Part shown: positions 32,803-40,363 of the stretch, one piece after another
Layout of the letters: each line of letters opens with the position of its first letter
Position numbering within the stretch: the first letter of the stretch is position 1
IMG/VR virus record: IMGVR_UViG_3300035016_000044
Coordinates: 1-43,658 of that record
Strand: one strand, 5' to 3'
Source: a virus
DNA: 43,658 bases
Position numbers and translations under genes: made by a program
The notes under the pieces: generated by a model
Databases searched by the model: none
What the model was told of the DNA's origin: nothing
Seen by the model: only the letters and a program-made list of their open reading frames with translations

Positions 32803-34025
32803 TGGTTGCCCCGGAAGAGTAGAGGCTGCACCGAGCCGTCCTGAAATACACTGTCGAGCCACATATCTGCCGGCGGCTCGTCCCCCACCCAGCCATTCGG
32901 CCAGGTCCGTTCTGCTATCAGCTCACGAATGCGCGCCTCTTCCTCGGCATTGATCAGGTCAATCACCGGACGGCTCAGCCGGATCGCGGCAGCGTTGCAA
33001 TCGGCTTGGATGGCAAGCACCCGGTCGAGCCCCATCAACCGAGCTTCAAAGTTCAGGGGGCCCATGCGTTGCGGGTTAGCGGCGATCGAGCCGTCCTTGA
33101 GCCGCTCCAGCCCTTCCTTGCGAATCCGATGCCGCGGCTCCCGCAGCTCGCGATAGAGCGGCTTCAGGCCTTTGAGCGGCGCGAGGTAAGACCACGCAGG
33201 AGTGGCAACGACAGTATCGAGCGCCTTGTCCTGGTCAGTGAGCGGACAGCCGGTGCAGCCCGTCCGCGTGTTAATCTCGGCAGCTTCCTCGCCACCATAC
33301 GCATCGGCCACGGCAGCCGTTTCCCAGCCGCCATAGCGCTCCGATGGTGCGAAGATGCGCAGCCAGTCCCACACGTTGCAGACGCGCCAGTGCAGCAATG
33401 GGGCCAGCGTGGCGATGCGCCCACGTACGCCCTTGGCATTCGGCAGCACCTGCTGATACCAGCCCTGGCCACACTCTGCGCCGTCCTTGGAACAGCTCAT
33501 GACGATGCGCTGATCACGGATCGCGCTTTCGCCCTGCCGCACACCGGTAATCATCAGGATGTTGCCGTCCAGCTCATCGATGCGGCTGGCCAGCGCCTCG
33601 GTCATCGGGTCGACCTTGATTTGCCGCGTGCACCACCGAAGCGTGTTGTTGTTGGGCGGCGGCACACCGCGCCCGAGGATGTAGACGAGGAACCGCTTTT
33701 CGAGTGGCGCCCGGACAACCTCCACCCGTATGCCACGGGCGCGCAGCTGCTGCATGACGCGCTCGGCCGCGATGGCCAGCGGCGGCAACTCCTGCCGCGT
33801 GTCAGCATAAAAGACCGATAGCGACTTCGGCGGCTGCAGCAGCCCGACGTCGATCAGGTGCGCTATGACGGTCACAGTTGCCGAACTGTCCTTGCCACCC
33901 GAATAGGCAATCGCCCAATGATCATGCGACGCGCCATAGGCCCGCATCGAGGCAAGCGTCATCTCCATGGCGTCGTCGTAGCTAAGACGCTGCGTGCCGC
34001 CGAACAGTGTGGGCTGGAAGTTCAT
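32799..34025 (-). CDS. PP-loop ATPase of the PAPS reductase / DndC-like family
   Basis: 408 residues. A PP-loop (AYSGGKDSSATVT, 40-52) binds ATP. RWCTRQIKVDP and ITGVRQGESAIRDQR are typical of phage PAPS-reductase/DndC-like proteins. Cysteines in RWC, MSC, AEC and CTGCPLTDQD could bind an Fe-S cluster as in DndC. DndC acts in DNA phosphorothioation with DndA, B, D and E; none of those is seen here, so sulphur modification is only a possibility. It might instead act in nucleotide or tRNA modification. The start overlaps the HNH gene stop (ATGA). Present in a DNA-processing early operon. Confidence 0.85.
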   Translation of the reverse strand: MNFQPTLFGGTQRLSYDDAMEMTLASMRAYGASHDHWAIAYSGGKDSSATVTVIAHLIDVGLLQPPKSLSVFYADTRQELPPLAIAAERVMQQLRARGIRVEVVRAPLEKRFLVYILGRGVPPPNNNTLRWCTRQIKVDPMTEALASRIDELDGNILMITGVRQGESAIRDQRIVMSCSKDGAECGQGWYQQVLPNAKGVRGRIATLAPLLHWRVCNVWDWLRIFAPSERYGGWETAAVADAYGGEEAAEINTRTGCTGCPLTDQDKALDTVVATPAWSYLAPLKGLKPLYRELREPRHRIRKEGLERLKDGSIAANPQRMGPLNFEARLMGLDRVLAIQADCNAAAIRLSRPVIDLINAEEEARIRELIAERTWPNGWVGDEPPADMWLDSVFQDGSVQPLLFRGNH

Positions 34026-34870
34026 GCCGCCGACCCGCGCCTTCGTTCACGCGCCTGGTGCTCCAGCTTGGCCACGGCCATGATGGTCGGCTTTATCTCC
34101 GCCGGCGCATCATCGAACGCCACATGCCGCTTGTTGCGGCCACCGTTGAGCCGCGGCAGCACCGCGCGCGGCACCATCTCCCAGTTCGAGGGGTCCGTGT
34201 TGGTCTTGTCGCCGTCGAGGCACTTCAAGGCCATGCCCTTCGGCAACGGGCCGTTCTTCTGCTCCCAAAGCCAGCGGTGCTTGTGCACCGGCCGGGTTGC
34301 GGCGCCAGTCCATGGATTGCGCTCAGCGACGATCAGGATGACGTAGCCGTCCTTGCTGTCGATCCGCTCGTGCCCGGGCCCGCGATACGTGTGGGAGACG
34401 TTGCCCTTCTTGAACTGGGTCTTCCGGGCGTTCGGGTGCCTTCCGCCCTTCCCCGGCGGGCAGGGGACGCCCTTGTTGAACGGCACCTGCCCTTTCTCAA
34501 AGCAGCCGGTGCGCCCGGTTTTCCACCCCATCCGCTTCCGGAGAGCGTGCAAATTTTGTGGGCGCACATCCTCGCGCGAGAACATCGCCAGGAACGCGCT
34601 GTGGTACTCACCGATCGGCAAGGCATGGTTGGCCTGGAGCCACGCCATTTCCTCGTGACTGAATCGCCTATGCCGCCCCTTGTAGCGATCCCCTTCCCGG
34701 CCGGTTTTCCAGCCCCTGCGCTTGCGCAGGCCGTGCAGGTGCAGGGCAGTTATGTCTGGCCGATCAAACGCAGCGCTGAAGGCGCGGTGATAGTCGCTGA
34801 TGACCATGGTGCGGTTGGCCTCAAGCCAGGCCATCTCAACATCGCTGTAGGCAATCCGACGCCCTCTCAT
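34022..34870 (-). CDS. HNH endonuclease with duplicated N-terminal module
   Basis: 282 residues. Two similar modules, Y8-G60 (AWLEANRTM...RGWKTGREG) and F70-G122 (AWLQANHAL...MGWKTGRTG), are spaced 62 residues apart and look like DNA-binding repeats. A basic linker (FNKG, TQFKKGNVSH) precedes an HNH nuclease of the HNH_3 type: RPVHKHRWLWEQKNGPLPKG (His196/His198), then DPSNWEM (Asn229). It could be a homing-type or packaging-linked nuclease. It overlaps both neighbours (ATGA) and so is fixed in the operon rather than recently inserted. Confidence 0.87.
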   Translation of the reverse strand: MRGRRIAYSDVEMAWLEANRTMVISDYHRAFSAAFDRPDITALHLHGLRKRRGWKTGREGDRYKGRHRRFSHEEMAWLQANHALPIGEYHSAFLAMFSREDVRPQNLHALRKRMGWKTGRTGCFEKGQVPFNKGVPCPPGKGGRHPNARKTQFKKGNVSHTYRGPGHERIDSKDGYVILIVAERNPWTGAATRPVHKHRWLWEQKNGPLPKGMALKCLDGDKTNTDPSNWEMVPRAVLPRLNGGRNKRHVAFDDAPAEIKPTIMAVAKLEHQARERRRGSAA

Positions 34871-35127
34871 CGGTCGTCGGCCTCGACCGTCACCGGACCG
34901 CCGATGAGCCCCGACAGCGCGGGCCGGTATCTGTCGCCGTGGGTGGCCACAAACGTGGCGGCCTTGAACGTCAGATCGGCATTGCGGATGATTTGATCCG
35001 CAACGGCAACCATGGCGTCGGTCCGCTGCACTTCGCTTTCGATCTGCTCGTTGGTGAGCCCCTCTTCGGACAGCCGCTCAAGCTGCGCAAACAGGTGATT
35101 GTTGAGGTCGACGAGTTTGTTCTTCAT
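34867..35127 (-). CDS. Small hypothetical early protein, 86 residues
   Basis: MKNKLVDLNNHLFAQLERLS begins a mainly helical protein (LTNEQIESEVQRTDAMVAVA, QIIRNADLTFKAATFVATHG). The ATG at 35127 overlaps the stop of the tiny membrane ORF; GTG 35130 is alternative. It is conserved in form with small early-operon phage proteins next to HNH or MTase genes, but its function is unknown. No motif seen. Confidence 0.75.
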   Translation of the reverse strand: MKNKLVDLNNHLFAQLERLSEEGLTNEQIESEVQRTDAMVAVADQIIRNADLTFKAATFVATHGDRYRPALSGLIGGPVTVEADDR

Positions 35128-35222
35128 CACATGTCATTCCCGAAATAGATGCAGGCGGCGGCGTAGATGGCGACCAGCGCCACCAGGCACACGACGATGG
35201 CTGGCCAGTTGTTGACGATCAC
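35127..35222 (-). CDS. Tiny single-pass membrane protein, 31 residues
   Basis: GTG 35222 overlaps the upstream stop (GTGA). The product starts MIVNNWPAIVVCLVALVAIY and continues AAACIYFGNDM, one hydrophobic span with short polar ends. The stop overlaps the next start (TGATG). The exact overlap at both ends supports coding despite its size. Function unknown. Confidence 0.6.
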   Translation of the reverse strand: MIVNNWPAIVVCLVALVAIYAAACIYFGNDM

Positions 35223-35452
35223 AGCAGCACCCCCTGGTTGGGGTCCGGCTTGCTGACCAGCCCCTTGGCTTCGGCCAGCCAGCGCGGCAGCGTCACGAGG
35301 ATGCGGCGGCCGAGCCGTTCGGGGGCGATTTCGATCTGGCTGGTTGGCAGAAAAACCGCCGCGACCTCGGCGCCGGGCAGGCGCACGCAAATGGAATCTC
35401 GCTCCTCCCGCTCTAGATGAAGTGTCAGCGAAATCGGTGGCGCTGCTGTCAT
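35219..35452 (-). CDS. Hypothetical early phage protein, 77 residues
   Basis: MTAAPPISLTLHLEREERDS then VRLPGAEVAAVFLPTSQIEI and RRILVTLPRWLAEAKGLV: beta-rich with a C-terminal helix. This 'vtLPrWLAeakGLv' ending recurs in phage early proteins of unknown function. It follows a terminator downstream of DUF2303, so it may have its own promoter or be reached by readthrough. Confidence 0.75.
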   Translation of the reverse strand: MTAAPPISLTLHLEREERDSICVRLPGAEVAAVFLPTSQIEIAPERLGRRILVTLPRWLAEAKGLVSKPDPNQGVLL

Positions 35453-35477
35453 GGCGGGTTCCCGGCGGCCTCAATGG

Positions 35478-35501
35478 AAAACGCCCCGCACCCATGGGGC
35501 G
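35478..35501 (-). terminator. Rho-independent terminator after DUF2303
   Basis: On the minus strand CGCCCC / GGGGCG (plus 35482-35487 and 35496-35501), loop of 8 nt, followed by TTTT (35478-35481). It sits 15 nt after the DUF2303 stop. The stem is short but GC-only, so partial termination is plausible. Confidence 0.6.
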
Positions 35502-35515
35502 CGAGGCTGGTCGAG

Positions 35516-36367
35516 CTAGGCGGTGTAGAAAACCGGCGTATCGGTTTCGGTGCGGACCTCTTCCCCGATGCGGCGGAACTGGTCGCGCTCGATCTTGTCG
35601 AGCCCCGGCACAGTCACGATGAAGGCAACGACGCCCTTTTCCATGCGGTATCGCAGCTTGGCCACCAGCTCGATCAGCGGCCCGCCCTGGAAGATCGGGA
35701 CGATGATCTTGATCTCTTCGGGAAGATTGACCTTGCCGCCGCCATTGTCGCCGTCGCCTTCGATCTCCTCATAGGTCAGCTGAACGGTGCCATTGCGACG
35801 GTTCACCCCAGACTTGAAACGTACGGCGCGATCGATGCGCAGCTCGTCGATTGCCTCCTGCAGGTCAGCTACTGCCGGTTCACTGATGGTATGCACCAGA
35901 TCTTCCAGCACATTGCCGAAGCCATTCTGCGTCAGCGGCTTGTCGAACACGCCGCGCCACTTGGCATAGTCGAGGTCGAAGGGGCACTTGAGCGTCACCG
36001 TATGGACCGCCCGCTGCGGCAGCGCACTGTCCCGATCGCCCTCTCGCGCCCCACCATGGTAGTCCAGCACGGCCACGATCTCGTTGTGGCCCAGCGATGC
36101 CTTGCAGATCGCAGTCGAGCTCTTGAAGGCGACGATATAGTCCTTGAACGACTTCGGCTCGACCACCACCTCGGCGGCAGCGACAAAGCTCGGCAACGAG
36201 GGGTTCAGCGCCGGCATCACTTCAGGCACGAGGCGGGCCGAACGGAACACCACATAGCTGCCATCCTGGCGAACTTGCGGCTCGGAAACGAAGTGCTCGC
36301 CTAGCTCGTCGATGACGACCTCGATGTCGCCTCGCTGCTGTTGCCCCTCTGGGCTGTGGTTCGCCAT
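35516..36367 (-). CDS. DUF2303 family protein
   Basis: 283 residues: EVVIDELGEHFVSEPQVRQD, 'FKDYIVAFKSSTAICKASLG', 'VAVLDYHGG', 'HTVTLKCPFDLDYAKWRGVF' and a C-terminal beta-rich 'IKIIVPIFQGGPLIELVAKL' match DUF2303. The family is found in phage early regions beside DNA metabolism genes; its biochemical role is unknown. No nuclease or ATPase motif is visible. It follows the 113-residue gene with 3 nt between. Confidence 0.85.
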   Translation of the reverse strand: MANHSPEGQQQRGDIEVVIDELGEHFVSEPQVRQDGSYVVFRSARLVPEVMPALNPSLPSFVAAAEVVVEPKSFKDYIVAFKSSTAICKASLGHNEIVAVLDYHGGAREGDRDSALPQRAVHTVTLKCPFDLDYAKWRGVFDKPLTQNGFGNVLEDLVHTISEPAVADLQEAIDELRIDRAVRFKSGVNRRNGTVQLTYEEIEGDGDNGGGKVNLPEEIKIIVPIFQGGPLIELVAKLRYRMEKGVVAFIVTVPGLDKIERDQFRRIGEEVRTETDTPVFYTA

Positions 36368-36370
36368 GAC

Positions 36371-36712
36371 CTATTCGTCCTTCTCTGTTGAGCCGCCGCG
36401 GCGGCGATTGAGTTCGTCGGCCTCGACGACGGACGGGTGGAGCGGCTGGCGCGGATCGCGCCGGGTCAGCTCACCGTTGTCATTGAGGAACATCACCGTG
36501 GCCAGCCGCTCAGGCTTGCTCAGCTTGTGAGTGAGCTCGGGCATGATCTGCACCGCGCCGTTCTTGGTCTTGAACTTGACCTTGATCGTCACTTCGCCCG
36601 TCCGATCGTGCTCATCGGCAAGCGCCGTGAGGATTTCCTCGATTGCGTCTTCCGCGTCCTGCAGCAGCTGCCCGCGATCGGCTTCGGCAATGATGTTCTG
36701 TATCGAGCTCAC
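36371..36712 (-). CDS. Hypothetical protein paired with DUF2303, 113 residues
   Basis: From GTG 36712 with GGGGAGAG upstream; the frame upstream of this is not natural. MSSIQNIIAEADRGQLLQDA, then TIKVKFKTKNGAVQIMPELT, and a charged C-terminus with RRRGGSTEKDE. Mixed helix then strands, no known motif. Small proteins of this form precede DUF2303 in many prophages, suggesting a functional pair. Function unknown. Confidence 0.75.
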   Translation of the reverse strand: MSSIQNIIAEADRGQLLQDAEDAIEEILTALADEHDRTGEVTIKVKFKTKNGAVQIMPELTHKLSKPERLATVMFLNDNGELTRRDPRQPLHPSVVEADELNRRRGGSTEKDE

Positions 36713-36762
36713 GGCTCTCCCCTTTGGTTCTGCGCCCTCACGGGCTGGTGACCAATTTGCCC

Positions 36763-37134
36763 TCACGGGATGATTCCTCTTTTGCCCTCGGGCGGCAGGT
36801 CCACCGTGCGGAAGGCACTCAAGTCGGGGCGCGAACGGCGCACCGCGTCGAGCTGCGCACCAAAACCGATCCACGCGCAGCGCACGTCGGTCGTCGTGCC
36901 GCTGAGGTCGAGGTTGACGTAGGAGCCGTCGGCGTGCCGGAGCCGATACCGATACTGACTGCGCGCCCAGGCCTCGCGCCCCAGGCGCGTCTTGCTGGCG
37001 GGCATCGGTTCACCGCAGGCAGCGAGGTTCTTCCGCAGATATTCATGACCGCCGCCGGCGGCCCGGATACGCAGCTTGTGCGCCATGCCGGCGGTCTCTC
37101 GGCTGGACGCTGACTTCACGGCGATCGATTGCAT
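36763..37134 (-). CDS. Hypothetical basic early protein, 123 residues
   Basis: MQSIAVKSASSRETAGMAHK, then KTRLGREAWARSQYRYRLRH and ADGSYVNLDLSGTTTDVRCA. The N-terminal half is Arg/Lys-rich and may bind nucleic acid. The start overlaps the end of the ParB-MTase gene. I do not recognise the family. Coding is supported by natural composition and coupling; the start could also be Met17. Confidence 0.6.
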   Translation of the reverse strand: MQSIAVKSASSRETAGMAHKLRIRAAGGGHEYLRKNLAACGEPMPASKTRLGREAWARSQYRYRLRHADGSYVNLDLSGTTTDVRCAWIGFGAQLDAVRRSRPDLSAFRTVDLPPEGKRGIIP

Positions 37135-38561
37135 ACGGCTTTCTCCTTGTTGAATCCTTCGACCATTGCCGCGCCGCGCGCCGCCAACCGGGCCGCGCTT
37201 GTCAGCTCCAGGCGATGCGCCCAGGTGCGGATCGTGCCGATGGGGCGACCGATTATCCGGGAAAGCTCTTCGCCGCTGGTGGTGGCGTATTTCGCCTGCA
37301 GGATGGGCGTGGCTGCCTCAAAGCTCATCGCGATCGCTTCGGACTCGGCATGCACCGCCTCCGGCGCCTCGAAGCCCCACGCATCCCAACCCGGGCGTCG
37401 CGCGCGGGCATTCAGTTCGATCTTCGCCAGACTTGGCCAATAGGCTTCCGCGATCTCATGCGCGAACGGCGGCTTGGCCGAATGCTCGCCGAGCGGATAG
37501 GCCAGCGCCGAGCGGAATTGGTCCCCCATCGCCGGCGCCGGGACAACGCCGCGCGTGCCGAGCAGCAGCAGCTCGTGCTGGTTGCGAAACCAGTAGCCGG
37601 TGCCGATCTGGTCTTTCATCCACACCGCATGCGACTTGTAGGCAAAGCCCCAGGCCGCCATCACCTCGAGTGCCTGCGGCAGCATCGGAACGGTCGCCCA
37701 CAGCAGCAGCGCGCAGTCATCGGCGGCAATATCGGCCACCGGCCGCGACTTGATCACGTCCAGGGTCGAGGTCGGGTAGTGATTGTCGGCCGCCCGATCC
37801 ATGCCGGACTCGGCACTGTACGGGACAAACTTCCACTCTGGATCGGCCAGGACGACGCCGAAGCGCTTGTCGGGCAGCGCTGCTTGGCGGGCGCCGAGTT
37901 CGGCCTCGCGTTCGGCGCGACGCTCTTTCTTTTCCGCCTGCACCACACCGCGATGTTCCTTGGCGGCCGCCCGAAACTCGCGCGGGTGGCTTTCGCGCAG
38001 AATCCGCAGCTGTTCGTCGACCGGCAGTTTGGCCACATCGGCCGCGGCGGATACCGCGACCTCGCCAGCATCGACCCGGGCAATCAGCTCGGGCGCTCCG
38101 TGCTCGATCACCTCGCGCGCCGACGCCACCGAGCGGGTCGACACGTGCAGCCGATCGGCGGCATCGGGCTGCGTCGTGCTCTGCAAATTTGCAGAGCTTT
38201 TCTTCTGGCCGTTGCCCAGGTTGGCGATGCGCGCGGCCACCATGGCCCGCTGGCTGTCGTCGAGGTGCCGGCGGTGCAGGTTGAGGCTCAGCACGAAGGC
38301 CAGCGGATCGCCGTCCTGCGCCGGCAGGAAACGCCGATAACGCGTCAGCCACAGGTCGCTGCCTTCCGGCGGCACTTCGCCGTCCACCAGACCCAGCGCT
38401 TCGAGTTGCTGCTGGCGGTTGCGGCCATCGAGCACCATGCCGTCGAGCAGGATGATGCGCTCGCGCTGCCCGCTGCTGGCCAGGTCTTCGCGCAGCGACG
38501 CGCCATCGGACACCGACAGCATCGGAAACAGCTCCGCATAGGGGTGTGCCGGGATGCTCAT
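37116..38561 (-). CDS. ParB-like domain fused to MT-A70 adenine methyltransferase with C-terminal HTH
   Basis: 481 residues, ATG 38561 (TGATG overlap with the upstream gene). Residues 1-110 are a ParB/Srx-like N-domain (LLDGMVLDGRNRQQQLEALG, FVLSLNLHRRHLDDSQRAMV). A linker with HTH-like segments follows (ADRLHVSTRSVASAREVIEH). The MT-A70 part starts at VVLADPEWKF (about 235), where DPEW replaces DPPW, a variant common in phage members, and includes NHYPTSTLDVIKS and LLLWATVPMLPQALEVM. The last 70 residues contain another HTH (EELSRIIGRPIGTIRTWAHR). It should make N6-methyladenine in DNA, for self-protection or regulation. Fusion order is well supported. Confidence 0.9.
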   Translation of the reverse strand: MSIPAHPYAELFPMLSVSDGASLREDLASSGQRERIILLDGMVLDGRNRQQQLEALGLVDGEVPPEGSDLWLTRYRRFLPAQDGDPLAFVLSLNLHRRHLDDSQRAMVAARIANLGNGQKKSSANLQSTTQPDAADRLHVSTRSVASAREVIEHGAPELIARVDAGEVAVSAAADVAKLPVDEQLRILRESHPREFRAAAKEHRGVVQAEKKERRAEREAELGARQAALPDKRFGVVLADPEWKFVPYSAESGMDRAADNHYPTSTLDVIKSRPVADIAADDCALLLWATVPMLPQALEVMAAWGFAYKSHAVWMKDQIGTGYWFRNQHELLLLGTRGVVPAPAMGDQFRSALAYPLGEHSAKPPFAHEIAEAYWPSLAKIELNARARRPGWDAWGFEAPEAVHAESEAIAMSFEAATPILQAKYATTSGEELSRIIGRPIGTIRTWAHRLELTSAARLAARGAAMVEGFNKEKAVCNRSP

Positions 38562-38848
38562 CACAGCAGCCTTTCCACGCGCACGAAGGACGTATCGGGC
38601 CGGTCGTCGTCCAGATCGGCGAAGTCCTCGAACAGGTCCAGCGCCTTGCGCAGCTCGGCGGCGTTGCCGCGGCTGATGATCATGTGGCCGAGGTCGCCTT
38701 CCAGCCGCAGCTCGAGCAGTTGGGTTCCTGCAGTCGTGCCGGTATGGCCCAGAGCGATCAGCCGCGCCTCGGCAGCCAGACGGCGCCGGTGCTGCGATGC
38801 CGGCCGCGTCAGATCAGCGCCAGAGCTGCGGATGGCGCGGGCCCTCAT
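38561..38848 (-). CDS. Hypothetical early protein, 95 residues
   Basis: ATG 38848 overlaps the upstream stop (ATGA); its own stop overlaps the MTase start. MRARAIRSSGADLTRPASQH then ELRLEGDLGHMIISRGNAAE LRKALDLFEDFADLDDD: basic start, short strand-helix middle, acidic end. Function unknown. The longer frame upstream is an artefact of the neighbouring gene. Confidence 0.7.
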   Translation of the reverse strand: MRARAIRSSGADLTRPASQHRRRLAAEARLIALGHTGTTAGTQLLELRLEGDLGHMIISRGNAAELRKALDLFEDFADLDDDRPDTSFVRVERLL

Positions 38849-39159
38849 CGCGCGATCCTCTGCTGGGACCGGTTGTGGTTTCCGATCGCGCCGTCGAACA
38901 ACGACACGCGCTCCCGGGCCGCCGCGACTGAAAGCGTCTCTTCTGCCCGCGAAAGCACCACCTGCGGCGCGGGCTCCGGCATCACACCCGCCGGCACCGG
39001 ATTGATGGTTTCCCGATGCAGGATCTGCAGTTGCACCTGGTGGGCGGTTTCGCGGCCATGACGACGTGCGATCGCCTCGGCCCCGGGCCCGAACCACTCA
39101 GCTCCACAGGTGGAACAGGCCGCCTGCATGACCTGCCGATAGACCAGAGGCGCCGCCAT
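38845..39159 (-). CDS. Small Cys-containing early protein, 104 residues
   Basis: MAAPLVYRQVMQAACSTCGA with CSTC and a later HGRETAHQVQLQILH suggests a zinc-binding Cys/His knuckle; the C-terminal half is helical (LSRAEETLSVAAARERVSLF). ATG 39159 overlaps the preceding stop (TGATG). Possibly a nucleic-acid-binding or regulatory protein; family not recognised. Confidence 0.7.
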   Translation of the reverse strand: MAAPLVYRQVMQAACSTCGAEWFGPGAEAIARRHGRETAHQVQLQILHRETINPVPAGVMPEPAPQVVLSRAEETLSVAAARERVSLFDGAIGNHNRSQQRIAR

Positions 39160-39650
39160 CACTGGGCCTCGGCTTCGGCCGCAACGGCCGCATCGAGTTC
39201 GGCCAGGTCAACCTGCAGGTGCCGGATACGCTCATGAATGATGGCGCGTTCCGGGCCGCTCAGCTTCCCGTCGCTGAGCGACTGGCCCAGCTCCATCATC
39301 AGCGCGCCCATTTCCTGGGCAGAACGCCCGGAGGCTTCCATCACCTTGGCCGGGCCGCGCCCGGTCGGAATGCGCACCGGCAGGTAACCGAGTTCACGGG
39401 CAGCCAGCTCGAAGTGCCGGGCCTGCCCACCATGCGCCAGGTTGTATTTGTCCAGCTCGATCGCGGTATCGAAGGGCACCACGCGGTTCACGTGCTTGAT
39501 GCTGGAATAGTAGGAAAAGAACTGGTGGCTGCTGATGCGTGTCGAGACCGCAACTAGCACCTTGTCGCCGTGCAGATCGTCGCTGGTCCGCGCCGTAGCG
39601 TCCTTGACCAGCACCCAGAACGGAATGGGTAGACCGGCGGGAGCACTCAT
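39159..39650 (-). CDS. Hypothetical early phage protein, 163 residues
   Basis: MSAPAGLPIPFWVLVKDATA then SSHQFFSYYSSIKHVNRVVP and AIELDKYNLAHGGQARHFEL. The C-terminus (ELGQSLSDGKLSGPERAIIH) and the final Ala/Glu helix look like regulatory proteins of the CII/DUF type, but the match is weak. It follows the Cro-like gene in the leftward operon after an uncertain 370-nt stretch. ATG 39650 chosen; upstream GTG 39659 possible. Confidence 0.7.
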   Translation of the reverse strand: MSAPAGLPIPFWVLVKDATARTSDDLHGDKVLVAVSTRISSHQFFSYYSSIKHVNRVVPFDTAIELDKYNLAHGGQARHFELAARELGYLPVRIPTGRGPAKVMEASGRSAQEMGALMMELGQSLSDGKLSGPERAIIHERIRHLQVDLAELDAAVAAEAEAQ

Positions 39651-39724
39651 CGTGCGCACCCATGATTCGTTTTAGCCGGCCCGCGCACCATGACGGCGGC
39701 GCCGCCGGGTGCGACATAGTCAGT

Positions 39725-40015
39725 ATGAAAAAACCAGTGGTGCCCCAGTCCCCAGCTATGCGCGCCGCCATCGCAGCGCTGCAAGAAGCGACCGATGCAA
39801 TGCGCACCAGCAAAGAGCGCCGGCAGGAGCAACGTCCTGCCGGCCAGTTGGGAGGTATTTTTGGAGGCTCCCCGGTCCAGTCCGGAGCCGAGTTGAGCGG
39901 CGGCCCCGACAAGACCCCTGCACCGGGGCGAGAAGGCGCCGACGGAAAGGAGAGCGGACCGGACAACGCCCCTCCCGATGCCGCCGACGCCTTCACGTCC
40001 AGATGCAAGAAATGA
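39725..40015 (+). CDS. Possible small plus-strand protein, 96 residues
   Basis: MKKPVVPQSPAMRAAIAALQ continues as an Ala/Arg helix (EATDAMRTSKERRQEQRPAG) and a Gly/Pro/Asp-rich disordered tail. Composition is natural in this frame. It is opposite in orientation to the leftward operon between the Cro-like gene and the 163-residue gene. A competing minus-strand frame (39647-40030) has ATGA overlaps at both ends but an unnatural composition. No strong ribosome-binding site. Moderate confidence only. Confidence 0.45.
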   Translation: MKKPVVPQSPAMRAAIAALQEATDAMRTSKERRQEQRPAGQLGGIFGGSPVQSGAELSGGPDKTPAPGREGADGKESGPDNAPPDAADAFTSRCKK

Positions 40016-40026
40016 CGTGTTCCGGT

Positions 40027-40269
40027 TCATGCCGGCTCCTCAATTGGCAAGAAGTCCGCAGCAGAAACCTCGACGCCGTGTTTCTTGGCGTAGCGAAGCA
40101 AGGTGATGGCGTGATCGGTAGGGATCAGGCCCCCTGTGCCGCCCTCCGACTTCGGACGCGTCCATCGATAGACCCGAGTACGACTCACACCAGTGATGGA
40201 GCGAACGACCATGTTCCCGCCGAAGCGCTCAATAATGCTGTTTGCCGGTTCAAGTGCTGGTTCGGTCAT
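40027..40269 (-). CDS. Cro-like / YdaS-type HTH repressor
   Basis: 80 residues: SIIERFGGNMVVRSITGVSR TRVYRWTRPKSEGGTGGLIP, with HTH (VVRSITGVSRTRVYRW) and LITLLRYAKKHG-like helix, the YdaS/Cro pattern. It is the first gene of the leftward operon and divergent from the CI-like gene across three operators. Expected to oppose CI and favour lytic growth. Operator O1 (40278-40294) sits right before its start. Confidence 0.85.
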   Translation of the reverse strand: MTEPALEPANSIIERFGGNMVVRSITGVSRTRVYRWTRPKSEGGTGGLIPTDHAITLLRYAKKHGVEVSAADFLPIEEPA

Positions 40270-40277
40270 GGCGGCAA

Positions 40278-40363
40278 TGTGCTATAATCGCACAATACCG
40301 TCAAGCACCGTTGTGCTTTTTTCGCACGAGACAACGTGCACGGCAATGTGCGAAAAACGCACA
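40278..40363. promoter_or_regulatory. Three CI/Cro operators between the divergent repressor genes
   Basis: TGTGCTATAATCGCACA (40278-40294), TGTGCTTTTTTCGCACG (40312-40328) and TGTGCGAAAAACGCACA (40347-40363) share TGTGC-N7-GCACA dyads at 34-35 bp spacing, about three helical turns. The first contains TATAAT, a -10-like hexamer, and the third overlaps the CI start codon. This is the OR-like switch region. Binding is inferred from symmetry, spacing and recurrence at 41388-41438. Confidence 0.8.

Noticed and set aside
37215-39005. 596-codon plus-strand open frame
   Set aside because: Antisense to the ParB-MT-A70 gene and its neighbours; Arg/His/Gln-rich composition typical of shadows in GC-rich DNA.
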